A stretch of 64,000 nucleotides of DNA from Colias croceus (Eukaryota; Arthropoda; Insecta; Lepidoptera; Pieridae): assembly GCF_905220415.1 (NCBI RefSeq), contig NC_059565.1:4302501-4366500 (forward strand), in the 5' to 3' direction. Within the stretch, counting starts at the first letter, position 1. Each line of letters begins with the position of its first letter. The position numbers were made by a program, and so were the translations under genes. The notes beneath the pieces were generated by a model that saw only the letters and a list, made by a program, of their open reading frames with translations, was not told where the DNA came from and did no database searches. Of this stretch, positions 51,301-61,004 are shown in pieces.

Positions 51301-52483
51301 GAGTAATGAAACCATACACTTTATTCGTATTAAGTAATCTATGCAACTGCTGAACCGATTTTGATAGAATTTTCATTCGTAAAGCGTACCTAAGCGGAGC
51401 CGGGGCTTTTACCTATATTACAATTAATTCATTTCTCATTACCTTAACTTGTAAATCTTTAGTATATTTCTTGTTATATTTGTCACATATTTGCTTGATC
51501 ATTTTATGGTACATTACTTCGGAATCTAGAATCATTATAATTTTAATTATTTATAGTCAATCAATATTAAATTCTTTATGAATACAGGTTGACTTGTATT
51601 TGTCAACCGAAATCCGTTCGTTCGTTTGAACGCGCTAATCTCAGGAACTACTGGGGCTGCAATTTTATATCGTGATCCCCGAATTTCATTATTTTAAGGT
51701 GTCTAATCGATAAAGGTTTTTAAGTTATTTTTGTACTAAAAACGTAACTTTAAGTAAAATCTTAGGCCATAGTGCTTACAAAAAATAATTTTCATTCTAG
51801 ATTTTCACAAAAACTATGCATTTTCGTAGAAAAATAAATGCAGTTTACTATGAAAAGTCACGACCCGCTATCGATTAGACACCTCAAAATAATGAAATTC
51901 GAGGATCACGTTTCAAAAATTTAACCACTACTGGTGTAATTTCAAAAATTATTTCGGTGTTAGATAGCCCATTTATCACGCTAAGACCAACAGGAGCAGA
52001 GCAATGCGGGTAAAAACGGCATAGCTAGTATATACTAATATTATAAAGAGGAAATGTTTGTATGTACCTATGTATGTATGGTTTTCACGCATAAACTACT
52101 GAACCGATTATAATGAAATTTAGTACACATATAAAGGGTAACTTGGATTAACACATAGGATAGGTTTTATCCCAGAAATCCCACGGGAACGGGAACTGTG
52201 CGGGTTTTCCTTTGAAAACGCGGGCGAAAACTCGGGTGAAAATCTAGTCACTACAACATAGTATAAAACAAAGTCGCTTTCTCTGTAGTCTGTCCTATGT
52301 CCCTTTGTATGCTTAAATCTTTAAAACTACGCAACGGATTTTGATGCGGTTTTTTTAATAGAGAGAGTGATTCAAGAGGAAGGCTTTAGTATATAATTTA
52401 TTAGGTTTTAGACAAAGCGGGCGAAGCCGCGGGCGGTAAGCTAGTCATAAATAAAGAAAAAAATATATAAATACATTCTTACT
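45186..52483 (-). CDS. HDHD1: HAD-family phosphatase, HDHD1 / pseudouridine-5'-phosphatase / GS1-like
   Basis: Seven exons on the minus strand: up to 52483 (start unresolved), 51525-51443, 50767-50632, 50044-49914, 48393-48295, 47020-46961, 45335-45186. All internal phases agree. All four HAD motifs are present: FDMDGT (I, nucleophile Asp), ATNST (II), the Lys in GKPHPDIYL (III) and VFEDSAIG (IV). The cap region follows motif I (SEVMYHKMIKQICDKYNKKY), and the end DFKPEMFGLPPF is typical of HDHD1. Total length is about 230-240 residues, as in the family. The enzyme is expected to be a soluble Mg-dependent phosphatase acting on pseudouridine 5'-phosphate or a similar metabolite; substrate is inferred from family only. 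It is convergent with PPP1R15. Confidence 0.88.
45384..45650 (-). mobile_element. Helitron-like element (AGTAACTCTGTCTGTC family)
   Basis: The minus-strand body has GTAACTCTGTCTGTCTGTTA and CCCGGAAATCCCACGGGAAC, and the GCGGGCGAAGCCGCGGGCGG 3' hairpin near 45390. Confidence 0.65.
46421..46821. mobile_element. 401-bp TIR element (TATACAGGGTTACTTGTAAAAC)
   Basis: The inverted ends are about 85-90 bp long, starting TATACAGGGTTACTTGTAAA and including CTCGCAGGACAAGATAGCTA. TA borders suggest a Tc1/mariner-like target. The 86-codon frame inside is not supported as a gene. Confidence 0.8.
46961..47020 (-). CDS. HDHD1: HDHD1 exon 6 (motif IV)
   Basis: The acceptor is TTTCCCACAG and the donor CAG|GTTTGA. 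It has exactly 20 codons: CLVFEDSAIGVLAAKEAGMQ, with the metal-binding Glu-Asp. Confidence 0.85.
47115..47335 (+). mobile_element. Hairpin MITE, family I, with duplicated 3' end
   Basis: An A-tract, GTGTGTGCCGAGCGCACGAG, GAAGTGAAACTACTTTGGC and the usual body. The terminal CTCAACGCGCCTAAAGAAAT segment then occurs twice in tandem. Confidence 0.75.
47420..47930. mobile_element. 511-bp TIR element (TATAGTAGAGCC)
   Basis: It has inverted ends TATAGTAGAGCCATTTTAAT and TATAGTTGAGCCAATTTAAT, both followed by AGGCAACATTTGAC. A partial copy is at 56127-56280. Confidence 0.8.
48050..48229 (+). mobile_element. Helitron-like element (ACAAAGTCGCTTTC family)
   Basis: It runs from TCACTACAGAGTATAAAACC to GCGGGCGAAGCCGCGGGCGG-like sequence and AAAGCTAG, followed by T. 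Confidence 0.7.
48295..48393 (-). CDS. HDHD1: HDHD1 exon 5 (motif III)
   Basis: The acceptor is TTTTTACAG|GTG and the donor CAG|GTGAGA, 33 codons in phase 0. It encodes VSVTDPQVVRGKPHPDIYLV and AANRFPDKPKPKQ. A SINE begins right at the acceptor's polypyrimidine tract. Confidence 0.85.
48404..48570 (-). mobile_element. B-box SINE fragment at HDHD1 exon 5 acceptor
   Basis: It has AAATATTTCAGGACAATTTT, CACGATCTGATCCCA and GGAAACCAGATGGCTGATAA. The tRNA-like head is lost. Confidence 0.6.
48590..48742. mobile_element. TIR MITE (TGTCGCAGATTTTTTATAAAAG)
   Basis: Its arms include TTTGTCGCAGATTTTTTATA with AAAGTAGGTTTTTGATGAAA, and their complement (TTTTCATAAAAACCTACTTT, AATCAGCGACAT). Confidence 0.65.
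48790..48930 (+). mobile_element. Helitron-like element (ACAAAGTCGCTTTC family), shortened
   Basis: An internal deletion joins AGTATAAAACTACGC to TTTTGATGCGGTTTTTTAAT. The 3' end GCGGGCGAAGCCGCGGGCGG-TAAGCTAG is intact. Confidence 0.65.
49040..49250 (-). pseudogene. Retroelement C-terminal fragment with a C2H2-like finger
   Basis: One minus-strand frame encodes SEWRKLIAEGRRFCDEAWFR, then VLASKRMKRHQGVTE and FPCPSCGKVCRSRIGLFGHQ-KHC before a stop at 49042. A terminal zinc finger after such a helix is common at the end of insect non-LTR polyproteins. No upstream reverse transcriptase remains, so it is a truncated copy. Confidence 0.55.
49325..49470 (+). mobile_element. tRNA-derived SINE, truncated
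   Basis: It has GGCGGGATCACGGGTGGCCG and AGTTGTTCAGGCGTCACTCC; the B box is lost. It belongs to the 5285-5480 family. Confidence 0.6.
49477..49665 (+). mobile_element. Helitron-like element (GCTGAAGAG family)
   Basis: It starts ATCTATACTAATATAATAAA and ends GCGCAGCTAG followed by T, with GCGGGTGAAACCGCG before it. Confidence 0.7.
49914..50044 (-). CDS. HDHD1: HDHD1 exon 4 (motif II)
   Basis: The acceptor is CTGTATAG|GT and the donor CATAAG|GTTTGT. It encodes GAERLLTHLHDHKIPMALAT and NSTEQAVRLHATARPKLFGL. A MITE ends about 18 bp upstream of the acceptor. Confidence 0.85.
50064..50266. mobile_element. 203-bp palindromic MITE upstream of HDHD1 exon 4
   Basis: It has ends TAGGCTGGTTGCCGAGCTTG and its complement, and inner arms around CATAAAACCGTTCA. 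It is the full-length form of the 62-bp element at 9113. Confidence 0.8.
50426..50615 (-). mobile_element. Two truncated hairpin MITEs, family I
   Basis: Two separate partial copies (about 50426-50480 and 50540-50615) both show CCAAAGAAGTTTCACTTCT and a CACACACGC / CACGTGTGCTCGGCAC hairpin side in reverse. Confidence 0.6.
50632..50767 (-). CDS. HDHD1: HDHD1 exon 3 (cap domain)
   Basis: The acceptor is ATTTCCAG|CTA and the donor CAAG|GTAAAT. It encodes LYGETDKQICVTVVKELKLP, ISADEFGNQLNNMAQKMLPS and APLLQ, the helical cap. Confidence 0.8.
50893..51128 (+). mobile_element. Helitron-like element (GCGAAAGTTTGTGAGG type)
   Basis: It starts TCCTACTAATATTATAAATG and ends GCGGGTGAAGCCGCGGGCGG, AAAGCTAG, followed by T. 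It is a well-preserved copy. A degraded relative follows at 51130-51400. Confidence 0.7.
51443..51525 (-). CDS. HDHD1: HDHD1 exon 2
   Basis: The acceptor is GATTCTAG|AT and the donor AAG|GTAATG. Joined to exon 1 it reads FDMDGTVL-N-SEVMYHKM, and then CDKYNKKYTKDLQVK. The usual Asp of LLDTE is Asn here. Confidence 0.75.
51600..52028 (+). mobile_element. Helitron-like element (GCTGAAGAG family) split by a hAT-type MITE
   Basis: The host parts are 51620-51654 and 51935-52028 (ending GCATAGCTAG followed by T). The insertion at 51655-51926 sits inside the CTCAGGAACTACTGG motif. Confidence 0.7.
51655..51926. mobile_element. 272-bp hAT-type MITE
   Basis: It is flanked by an exact 8-bp duplication ACTACTGG (51647-51654 and 51927-51934). 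The ends are inverted, and near them CGTGATCCCCGAATTTCATT pairs with AATGAAATTCGAGGATCACG. The 8-bp duplication is typical of hAT elements. Confidence 0.8.
52029..52247 (+). mobile_element. Helitron-like element, directly followed by another
   Basis: It runs from TATACTAATATTATAAAGAG and ATGTATGTATGG to CCCACGGGAACGGGAACTGT and AATCTAG, then T. The next element (52248-52445) begins TCACTACA immediately after. Confidence 0.6.
52248..52445 (+). mobile_element. Helitron-like element (ACAAAGTCGCTTTC family)
   Basis: It starts TCACTACAACATAGTATAAA and ends GCGGGCGAAGCCGCGGGCGG and TAAGCTAG, followed by T. It lies 38 bp from the HDHD1 exon 1 donor. Confidence 0.75.
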
Positions 52484-52560
52484 CAATACTGTACCGTCCA
52501 TATCAAACAGGCAATGTGTGACTTTTAAAAACTTCCTTCGAAATAAGTTCACATCATTCG
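52483..52560 (-). CDS. HDHD1: HDHD1 exon 1 (5' limit uncertain)
   Basis: It encodes ..FLKVTHCLFDMDGTVL plus one base and ends TTGA|GTAAGA, a strong donor at 52483. No in-frame ATG exists between FDMDG and an upstream TAA (about 52624). The true start is therefore in another exon, or this copy carries a defect. An acceptor such as TTTTTAAAAG just before CACACATTGC is possible. Confidence 0.65.
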
Positions 52561-52912
52561 ATTTATTATATTTTTCAACAGATGTATGTAGATTATAAAT
52601 TTTTGGACACGTATTAATTTATTCATTTTCACTGATTTTATTATTTTTAAATTATTATTTAATAATTATAATGATTGACGTTACATTGCGGGAAATATTT
52701 ATGATTTTCATGACATTAGAATTACAAATCTAGTTTTTAACAAAAATGAATTGATGAGGTTTTTATGTAATTTACAATATATCTATGTTATGAAAAAAGT
52801 ATTAAAGATTTTATATTTTTGTATAATATCTAGGTTATACATTATAATAGTTAACTACAATGTTTATAAATAATGTTTGTTTATTTTTTGTTTAATAAAC
52901 GTTTATTTCGTA

Positions 52913-53133
52913 ACTAGCTGCTCCGCGCGGTTTCACCCCCGTGGCTCCACCCCTGTTGGTCGTAGCGTGATGACATATAGCCTATAACCTTCCTCGATAA
53001 ATGGGCTATATAACAGTGAAAGAATTTTTCAAATCCGACTAGTAGTTCCCGAGATTAGTGCGTTCAAACAAACAAACAAACATACAAACAAACAAACAAA
53101 CAAACTCTTCAGCTTTATAATATTAGTATAGAT
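52913..53133 (-). mobile_element. Helitron-like element (GCTGAAGAG family)
   Basis: The minus strand runs from TCTATACTAATATTATAAAG, with an expanded (GTTT)n run, to GAAACCGCGCGGAGCAGCTAG. Confidence 0.7.
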
Positions 53134-53144
53134 AGATACGACAG

Positions 53145-53315
53145 TATAGTGCCACAAACTTATCTGACCCGGTGACAGTGTCACTGATGTCGCTTTCTTT
53201 TTATTTAAACAAAATATTCCGTATGAAAAGTCTGTGAAAATGTGACATTTCAAAATGGCGGCACGTACCTAGTTCCAGTTTTTGTCACCGGGTCAGATAA
53301 GTTTGTGGCACTATA
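53145..53315. mobile_element. 171-bp TIR MITE (TATAGTGCCACAAACTTATC)
   Basis: The ends TATAGTGCCACAAACTTATC and GATAAGTTTGTGGCACTATA are perfect inverted repeats, continuing into TGACCCGGTGACA. TA target type. Confidence 0.85.
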
Positions 53316-53860
53316 GATATACTTATAAAAATAGATTTGAAATATTTTTGAAATAATATCTAAATATACTATACAGTCTTACAGTATACATTATACAATA
53401 TTGTATATTACCATTTACTGACAAAAGTTTGGTTTTAAATAATTAAGGTTTTTACTTTTTTAATTTGTTTATTCATATAATTATACCTACTGGGTCTAGA
53501 CCCGGGTCGATAATTTTTGAAACAAAAAAAAACAGAACAAAACCTCACCCCCCCCCCCTCCCACTTCCCGAACTCGGATCGACCTTAATTTATTTTTCCT
53601 TTCAATTTAACATATTCCCCTACTTATCTACCTTAATAGGTTTCATCTTACTGTTTTTTTTCTGTTTTTTATCATTTTTGAACGCAGGTCTACACGTGTA
53701 TCCAGAAGTTACAACATTATAAGACCTTTGTTTCTTTGAATTAAAACAGGCTGTATATTAACATTTATGCATTATCTATCGTCTATCGTTAATTATAATT
53801 TATAATACCCAACTTCATATAATTAATCATTATTAATTATAACGAATATGGAATAGGTTT

Positions 53861-54097
53861 TTAAGCGTAAATGAAAATTTTCAATTTAGACACCTTTTTA
53901 ATTGGCCCATTTTTTATAGGTGGAACCAAATTCAGCAAAATTAATATTATCATCATAAACAAAATTAATATAAATACTAAAATTCTATATGTAATTACAT
54001 CAAGCCGATGCTTCTTTAAATGTTTACTTATTTTCGGATTTCCGAACGTTGTTTTAATAATTTTCGTTTCGTTTATTTGATGGTTTATTAAATTCAT
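53861..54097 (-). CDS. Possible small one-helix protein (doubtful)
   Basis: This 78-codon minus-strand frame has a basic N-terminal half and one hydrophobic segment (TYRILVFILILFMMIILILL) followed by a Lys-rich end. It lies 1.4 kb upstream of HDHD1 exon 1 on the same strand. There is no homologue I recognise, and AT-rich DNA easily yields such frames, so it may be chance. Confidence 0.15.
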   Translation of the reverse strand: MNLINHQINETKIIKTTFGNPKISKHLKKHRLDVITYRILVFILILFMMIILILLNLVPPIKNGPIKKVSKLKIFIYA

Positions 54098-54714
54098 GTT
54101 TTAAAAAATATGTGTATTATTTCCTAAAGCAACCTTGGATGCTTCCAAAAAGGCATAAAAATAAAGATCAATTGTATAATTTGGTTTTTTATGAGAAAAA
54201 AATTATGAATTATGGCCAAAGTTCAACTGTTATTTAAAGAAACATGATTTTTTTTTATTAATAACAAGAGCAGCTAGTGTTTCACTTATATTATAGTCTT
54301 AGCTAGTATAAAATCTAGGTTAAATACCAAAAAAAAAGAAAATAATTCATAAAAACCGCGAAAAGCCGTTAGTCGATCTTGAAAATTTTAAATTGTCATT
54401 CGTGAAAAAAGATTTTAGCATAAGTATCCACTTATTTAAATATTTTAAATTAGTCTTGTATGTTAAGAGGTCGCTTCTTTGTGTCGAGGTCTGTTTGTCG
54501 ATTATAAATTGAAATTGCAAATTGTCCTGAAATATTTATTTAAATTGAATAAACAATAAAATAAAAACGCCGTGTGTCACTCGGGGACTGGGGCGGTTGC
54601 GCTATTGCATGCTATGCCTTCAAGCCACACCTCCGCCCGTCGGAGTGGAGAGCGTGAGGTTTTTTCGTTACGGAATTTCTCGATTCGGTCCCCGCGCTCA
54701 AGGCCCGCGATAGA

Positions 54715-55135
54715 AGCTATTTCAGGACAATTTTCACACACGGTACGATCTGATCCCATACTAAGCTTTCACTTGTGTTATTGAAACCAGATGGCTGATA
54801 AACATATATAATTTGAAATAAATACTTATATAGATAACTAGCGGTCCGCCCCGGCTTCGCCCGTGGTACATATTCACGTTTTCTCTACATAATAACCATC
54901 CTCGTACTTCAAGGAATATAATAAAAAAAGAATTACAGAAATCGGTTCAGCTGTTCTAAAGTTATGCGCTTACCAACACATTTTGGGATTCATTTTTATA
55001 TTATAGATTATTAACGCCCAGACACAGAGCAAACATCTATGTTCATCACACAAATATTTGCCCCGGGTGGGAATCGAACCTACGACCTCTAGCTTGGAAA
55101 GCAGGGCCACTGCCAACCAAGCCAACCGGCCAGCA
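54715..55135 (-). mobile_element. B-box SINE split by a Helitron-like element
   Basis: The SINE halves are 54715-54836 and 55010-55135; the second has GGTTCGATTCCCACCCGGGG on the minus strand. The Helitron-like element inside (54837-55009) has, on its own strand, a 5' TCTATAATATAAAAATGAAT and a 3' GGGGCGGACCGCTAG next to T. Confidence 0.75.
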
Positions 55136-55341
55136 AAAATTAACTCTATATTTCATATTAATAGGTACTATCTGAGGAAATACTAGCTGTCCCGGTAAAC
55201 GTTCTGTCTTCTCTTATCACTTTAAATTTTTAAAGTGATAAGAGGAGTTAATTTTTTTTTGTAATCGTTTTAGATGTTTTTAAGTTAAATGTTAAATAGT
55301 TTTCATATCAGTCTGACCCTATTTTTACAAAGGAAATTATT

Positions 55342-55520
55342 AGACTAGCTGCGCCCCGCGTTTTACCCGCATTGCTCCGTTCCTGTTGGTCTTAGCGTGA
55401 CGATATATAGCCTATTAGAAGCCTCGATAAATGGGCTATCTAACACCGAAATAATTTTTCAATTCGGACCAGTAGTTCCTGAGATTAGTGCGTTCAAACA
55501 AATTCTTCAGCTTTATATTA
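55342..55520 (-). mobile_element. Helitron-like element (GCTGAAGAG family)
   Basis: The minus strand contains GGAACGGAGCAATGCGGGTA and ends GCAGCTAG next to T. It is preceded by a perfect hairpin CTCTTATCACTTTAAA / TTTAAAGTGATAAGAG at 55211-55245. Confidence 0.65.
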
Positions 55521-55775
55521 TTAAGTACCTACAGTCTGTACATCTATTCTGTGCTAGAGTAGGTACAGATAAGTACGTATACCTACAAATTTTAAAAGAA
55601 TTTATCTATCCATCGAATATCGATATTATATTATACGCATCTATTTATTATCTTCTAATCGTTGTTTGTATTGATAATCTTGTTTTTGCACACAGGTTAC
55701 TTTAATTTAATATTTCTATCAAACTTACATAATATTTTGTTATTTTTAAAACTATGAATGTAATATCCTATTTTT

Positions 55776-56013
55776 AACCGACTTCAAAAAAAGGAGGAGG
55801 TTATCAATTCGGCCGGTATGTTTTTTTTTATGTATGTACACCGATTACTCCGAGGTTTCTGAACCGATTTACGTGATTCTTTTTTTGTTCGATGCGGGAT
55901 GGTGTCGAATTGGTCCCATAAAAATTTTATTCGGATAGGCCCAGTAGTTTTTTATTTTATGAGCATTTTTGTCTGTATTTGTAAATGTTGCAAGTGCAAG
56001 TTTGAAGTCGGTT
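55776..56013 (+). mobile_element. MITE with AACCGACTTC ends, copy 2
   Basis: Same ends and interior as 38009-38235, with only small differences, suggesting recent activity of this family. Confidence 0.8.
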
Positions 56014-56126
56014 GTTTTTAACGCAGTTATCACTTGTATTATATTAATATTACTTAATATTGTAAAAATAAGATTGCATAGACAGATATTTAGGTGGGTA
56101 TATGTTGGTATATGTATTACCACCTA

Positions 56127-56280
56127 TAGTAGAGCCCTTGGTAGAGCCATTACATTTGACAGTTCAACAAAATTCAATAACAACGACGACGTAACCTAGT
56201 AACGACGACATGAATAATATATTATTTCGTTTTGTTGAAACTGCACATTTGCTTAATTTATTTCAATTACGATTACATAA
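56127..56280. mobile_element. Partial copy of the TATAGTAGAGCC element
   Basis: It shares TTTGACAGTTCAACAAAATT and CCTAGTAACGACGACAT with 47420-47930. The right end is lost, and a Helitron-like element begins at 56280. Confidence 0.65.
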
Positions 56281-56474
56281 CACTACATAGGTATAAAACA
56301 AACTCGTTTTCTCCGTCCCTATGTCCTTTTGTATTCTTAAATCTTTAAAACTACGCAACGGATTTTAATGCGGTTTTTTTAATAGATAGAGTGATTCTAG
56401 AGGAAGGTATATAATAGGCATATAATTTATTAGGTTTTAGACAAATCGGGCGAAGCCGCGGGCGGTAAGCTAGT
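56280..56474 (+). mobile_element. Helitron-like element (ACAAAGTCGCTTTC family)
   Basis: It starts ACACTACATAGGTATAAAAC and ends GCGGGCGAAGCCGCGGGCGG-like sequence plus TAAGCTAG, followed by T. Confidence 0.7.
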
Positions 56475-56830
56475 TTAATAACAATAATTCAGGCATATGA
56501 TTAAAGAAACACTCTAAAGTACAACAACAAAACTGTATTATTAGAAAAGTAAATTATGGATGTCTTGAATTCGTAAATCAACACGAAAATAGATAATTTA
56601 TTTAAATATATTTTAGATACAAAAAAACAATTATTTCCATACCTATAAGAGCAGGGTTATACGCGGAACGATCATTTCTTACATGTACATACTGGTGGTA
56701 ACGCTAGATAAAACATATTACAATTATCTAACGAGGTTTTGTATCAAAAAAAATATAGTAGTTCTGTAGTTTGCGGTTAACAGACGTGATTGTGTTTAGC
56801 AGGTAAATATTTTTATTGAGTTTGAAAACC

Positions 56831-56876
56831 ATGTGGATTCATTTACTGGTACCGGTGATATTTCAGACGAAATTCG
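56831..56876 (+). CDS. Possible first coding exon with signal peptide (doubtful)
   Basis: An ATG in good context (AAACCATGT) opens MWIHLLVPVIFQTKF and is followed at once by G|GTATGT, an acceptable donor. The residues look like a signal peptide. No matching second exon was found, so this may be chance or the 5' end of an unrecognised gene. Confidence 0.2.
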
Positions 56877-57514
56877 GTATGTAGACAAAAGTGTATGTGT
56901 GTGTTTTAAATAATTGGTAGTGTGTGTATGTGTGTGCGTTTTTTGCAAAATATTAGAATGATTGTGCACTCTATAGATTTCAACAATAAGCCACGATTTT
57001 ATTTGTGAGAAAGGATATAATATTAATGTAGACGTATTGCTATAAAGTAGGTAAAGGGTAAATTTTAAGGGAAATTTAAATTAACACAAATTACAATCTT
57101 AATTACAGTCCATAATAGGTACATATGTTTTTAATGTAAGTACTTAAGTAATTCATCACAAGATATATATAAATCATTTTCATCCACTCGTTATTTCAAA
57201 AGCTAAAAAGCTTGGCGGCTCTCTACCTAAGTATTTTAAGGCGCTGCTTTAAAATACATGTTTTTAGTTCCTTTTTACACGCTTTATATTAGCTTCACCT
57301 GTATGTTTGTTTGTAACCGACTTCTTTGGGCGCGATTTTGACCCACTTTAAACAGCCAGATTTCGTTCAAACTTTGTAGATTTATTGAGGACCGATGACA
57401 ATACACTAATTTGATAAAATTTTCTATTTTTTATTTCGGTTTTCTATAAAAAGCGTGTTATTTAGTTTTTTTTTAACTATTATTATTCTCTAGAACTAAC
57501 ATTAATTTATAACG

Positions 57515-57715
57515 GACTAGCTGTTCCGCGCGATTTCACCCCCGTGGCTCCACTCCTGTTGGTCGTAGCCTGATGATATATTATTATCGCTTAAAGCCTT
57601 CCTCGATAAATGGGCTATCTAACACTGAAATAATTTTTCCAATTCGACCAGTAGTTCCCGAGATTAGCGCGTTCAAACAAACAAACTCTTCAGCTTTATA
57701 ATATTAGTATAGAAT
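57515..57715 (-). mobile_element. Helitron-like element (GCTGAAGAG family)
   Basis: The minus strand runs from TCTATACTAATATTATAAAG to GAAATCGCGCGGAACAGCTAG. Confidence 0.7.
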
Positions 57716-58374
57716 GGATTATAAGAGTTATATGAATATTTTCGTAACTCACGCGATTTTAACGAATAAATCGCATTTAAAATCCGTTAAAATCTTTAAA
57801 TGTACTTATAATACCTACTCGCGTTAAATCAAACATAAGCCAATGCCAAATTTAACTTTTCATTTATATATCGGGTAACTTCTGAACCGAAGTTAAATAG
57901 AAATGTTTATTTTATACTTTCTACCAACTATTATAGATACCAACATTTTCGAAGTCGATTAAATTCGATGTACTTATCTTAAAATTTAAACTACAACATC
58001 TAGATAGGTACCTACCTACTTATTTTGATTCAAACACTAAAGTTTGAGGTCTAGACCAACATAATAATAGCGATGTTATTAGGTATATTTGTTTTGTGTG
58101 TTGTTTTATATTCATAGAAATGTGTTTTATTTTAAACCAATAAGTACCTAATTAAAAACTTCGTCTGCTCTCATTTCTCAAATGAATTTTTAGTCATATA
58201 TTTTTTTAAAATAATTTTTATTAATTTTTATTAATTATTATTAATTGATGTTCGCTTCCTTCTGCTGCGTAAAAAAAATTCCATTCCAACGAGTTAGTTA
58301 TCTTCTAATAAGCGATTATCTGTAGGTACTTATGAAAATATACGTGTTTTCAAAAAACCCTCTTAAAATTTATA

Positions 58375-58592
58375 ATCTATACTATACTTAATATTATAAA
58401 GCTGAAGAGTTTGTTTGTTTGTTTGAACACGATAATCTCGGGAACTACTGGTCCGATTTTAAAAATTCTTTCGGTGTTAGATAGCCCATTTATCGATGAA
58501 GGCTATAGGCTATATTATATCATCACGCTAAGACGTTGGTCTTAGCGTGAGGAGCGGAGCAATGTGGGTGAAATCGCGAGGCACAGCTAATA
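58375..58592 (+). mobile_element. Helitron-like element (GCTGAAGAG family)
   Basis: It starts TCTATACTATACTTAATATT and ends GCACAGCTAA, where the usual CTAG is mutated. A local repeat of GACGTTGGTCTTAGCGTGAG interrupts it. Confidence 0.65.
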
Positions 58593-59083
58593 TGTAGGGT
58601 ATAGGCTGAAACTTTCATTAGGTTCCCAAAGGCGAATCAATATAAAACTTTTATAAGTGCAGATATTTTTCATCACAATTTTTTATAAAAAATATAGATC
58701 GCTGCTTTAGCGATAAATTATTTTATTAAGTTAAATCAAATTTATTCGGTATGTCTAGTTGAGTGTACAAAATATAAAAGTATTAATTTAAATTTCATAC
58801 CTAGTTAACGCCAAATCATGAACAAAGTTCATGACAAGGTAATATTTTAAAATTCCTAAAATACGTCAATAGATAATTGATTTATAATCATTGTTAATTA
58901 ACTAAACATTGAATGCGTAAATTTTACTGTTGACAATTTTTACCGATTTCTTCAAAATTTTAATTTCTTGAAACTTTTTTAGGCGTCTTGAGGATAAATA
59001 TATTCGTAAGTTTACAGTTACATCGACGTCATTCCAAGTTTATATGTTTATTTGTGAGAAATTATGACATCCTTATTTTCTTT

Positions 59084-59540
59084 ACTAGCTTACGCCCGCG
59101 ACTCCGTCCGCGCGGATGTCAGTCTATAAAACTGAAAAATTAAGATTTTTTCTAAGTATTTTTCCAGGATAAAAAGTATCCCATTTTATGCCCAGGATAA
59201 TAAGTTTCATCGAAATCGAACCATTAGTTTTTACGTGATGCGGCTGATGCCTGAACAATGAGCATACTGACAGACAAAAATTTTTTTAATCACATATTTA
59301 AGTTTGGTATCGATCCAGTAACACCCCCTGCTATTTATTTTTTCAATATTTTCAAGGTCCGCCCCGGCTTCGCCTTTGGTACATATTTCGCAATAAAAGG
59401 CTACCTTTTGTTACGAACCATTACCATGTTCTTTCTCAGGGTCTAAAGATTGTCTGTGCCAGATTTCATCAAAATCGGTCCAGTAGTTTATGCGTGAAAA
59501 CCATACATACAAACCTTTCCTCTTTAAATATTAGTATAGA
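59084..59540 (-). mobile_element. Two joined Helitron-like elements
   Basis: The left part (59084-59355) belongs to the GGGGGTGTTACTGGATCG family. The right part (59355-59540) is the GGGGCGGACC family with CATAAACTACTGGACCGATT. They meet at TTCAAGGTCCGCCCCGG without a complete CTAG. Confidence 0.6.
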
Positions 59541-60664
59541 TGACCTTAGATATAAGTAGGATAGGATAGGTTTCGTTACAGAACCCTAAAAGCAGCAATT
59601 ACCTTGAAAGTTGCATAAATTATACAACTATTGTCATATTTTCGACACTAAATTGTAATGTTAATTATTTCGCTAATTAATACCTAATGGCATTGAATAA
59701 ATTGCACTGAATAATTTGACTTTGACTGCGAAATGATTTCACATAGTCAGATAATCAAGGAGTCAATTAATAAATTTTCTTAAAAAACAACACAGTTTAT
59801 AATTTTATACGTAGGTATCTTTAAAATTATCAGAACAAATTTATATGGCAACAAATAAAAGAAAAAAAATAAAAATCGTTTATTTACTTCAGAACACAAC
59901 AGATAAAGGAAAACATCACGGAAACCGGTATGAAGTTTTTATTAAGCGTCAATCAAATACCGTATGTAAAGCCCATAACACGCACTACATAACAAAAAAT
60001 AACACATTTATGATTCGTAAAATTATACACAAAAAAACAATAAACTTTTTGAATACCCAGTTATAACGCAATCGTTTCCTTACGACGATGATACAGAACA
60101 TTATGCTAATTGGCTAACAAATTACTTTTTTCAACGATCACACTAATTATGAAATATACGTCATTATTTCTTTTTTTTTTCATGGCAACTCACTATTGTA
60201 ATAAAATTGACATTCTCCTATAACAACAACGCAAGGTTCAATTCGACTTTTAAATGCTCAGAGCAATAAGTTTAAATGTGACAAAAAACGCGGGAAACGA
60301 AAAAAGTTATTTTTTCTTTTTTTTTCTTCAATTCATTCAAAGTGCCAGGTCGTAATGATAGTGCGGTTTTTTTGTACCTATTATCTGTTAATTTGACCTG
60401 TATTAATAATACTTTTACTATTAGTTTGGGAAATATCGTAAAATAACGAAGTCGTTTAGACATCATAACAACTTAAACTACTTATAATTGGACCGATTAA
60501 TATAGATTAATTAAAATCAGACATCCTTGAATTATATAAGTTTTTGCCTAAAACTGGTAGTTATAGGTACTAACTACTTATTTATTTACTTACTTAAAAT
60601 ATTTTATGAAAACTTTAGTACATTGAACACTGGATTCAGTAAAACTGAACTAAGAATAATAATC

Positions 60665-60855
60665 CATACTTAATATTATAAATGCGAAAGTAACTCTGTC
60701 TGTCTGTCTGTTACCTACTTAATCACGCCTAAACTACTGAACCAATTTGCATGAAATTTGGTATGGAGATATGTATTAAGATACCCGAGAAAGGACACAG
60801 GCTACCTTTTATTGCGAAATATGTACCACGGGCAAAGCCGGGGCGGACCTCTAGT
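60665..60855 (+). mobile_element. Chimeric Helitron-like element
   Basis: The 5' half is the AGTAACTCTGTCTGTCTG family (TCCATACTTAATATTATAAA). The 3' half is the CAAAGCCGGGGCGGACCTCTAG end of another family, followed by T. Confidence 0.65.
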
Positions 60856-61004
60856 AATAAATAAACACAATTATCTATCAACGCGCAGCCCTAATTAGGT
60901 ACTGGACCGATCGAACTGAAATTTGTCACGCAGCTAGGCTACTTATGTCGTGTTGTAAAAGTTTCTGTTTGAAATAAATACTATATACTTATAATATACA
61001 AAAT

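Noticed and set aside
59845..60066. 73-codon Lys/Asn/Thr-rich ORF
   Set aside because: The composition follows the AT-rich DNA and there is no splice or family support. I could not exclude a small peptide but cannot support one.
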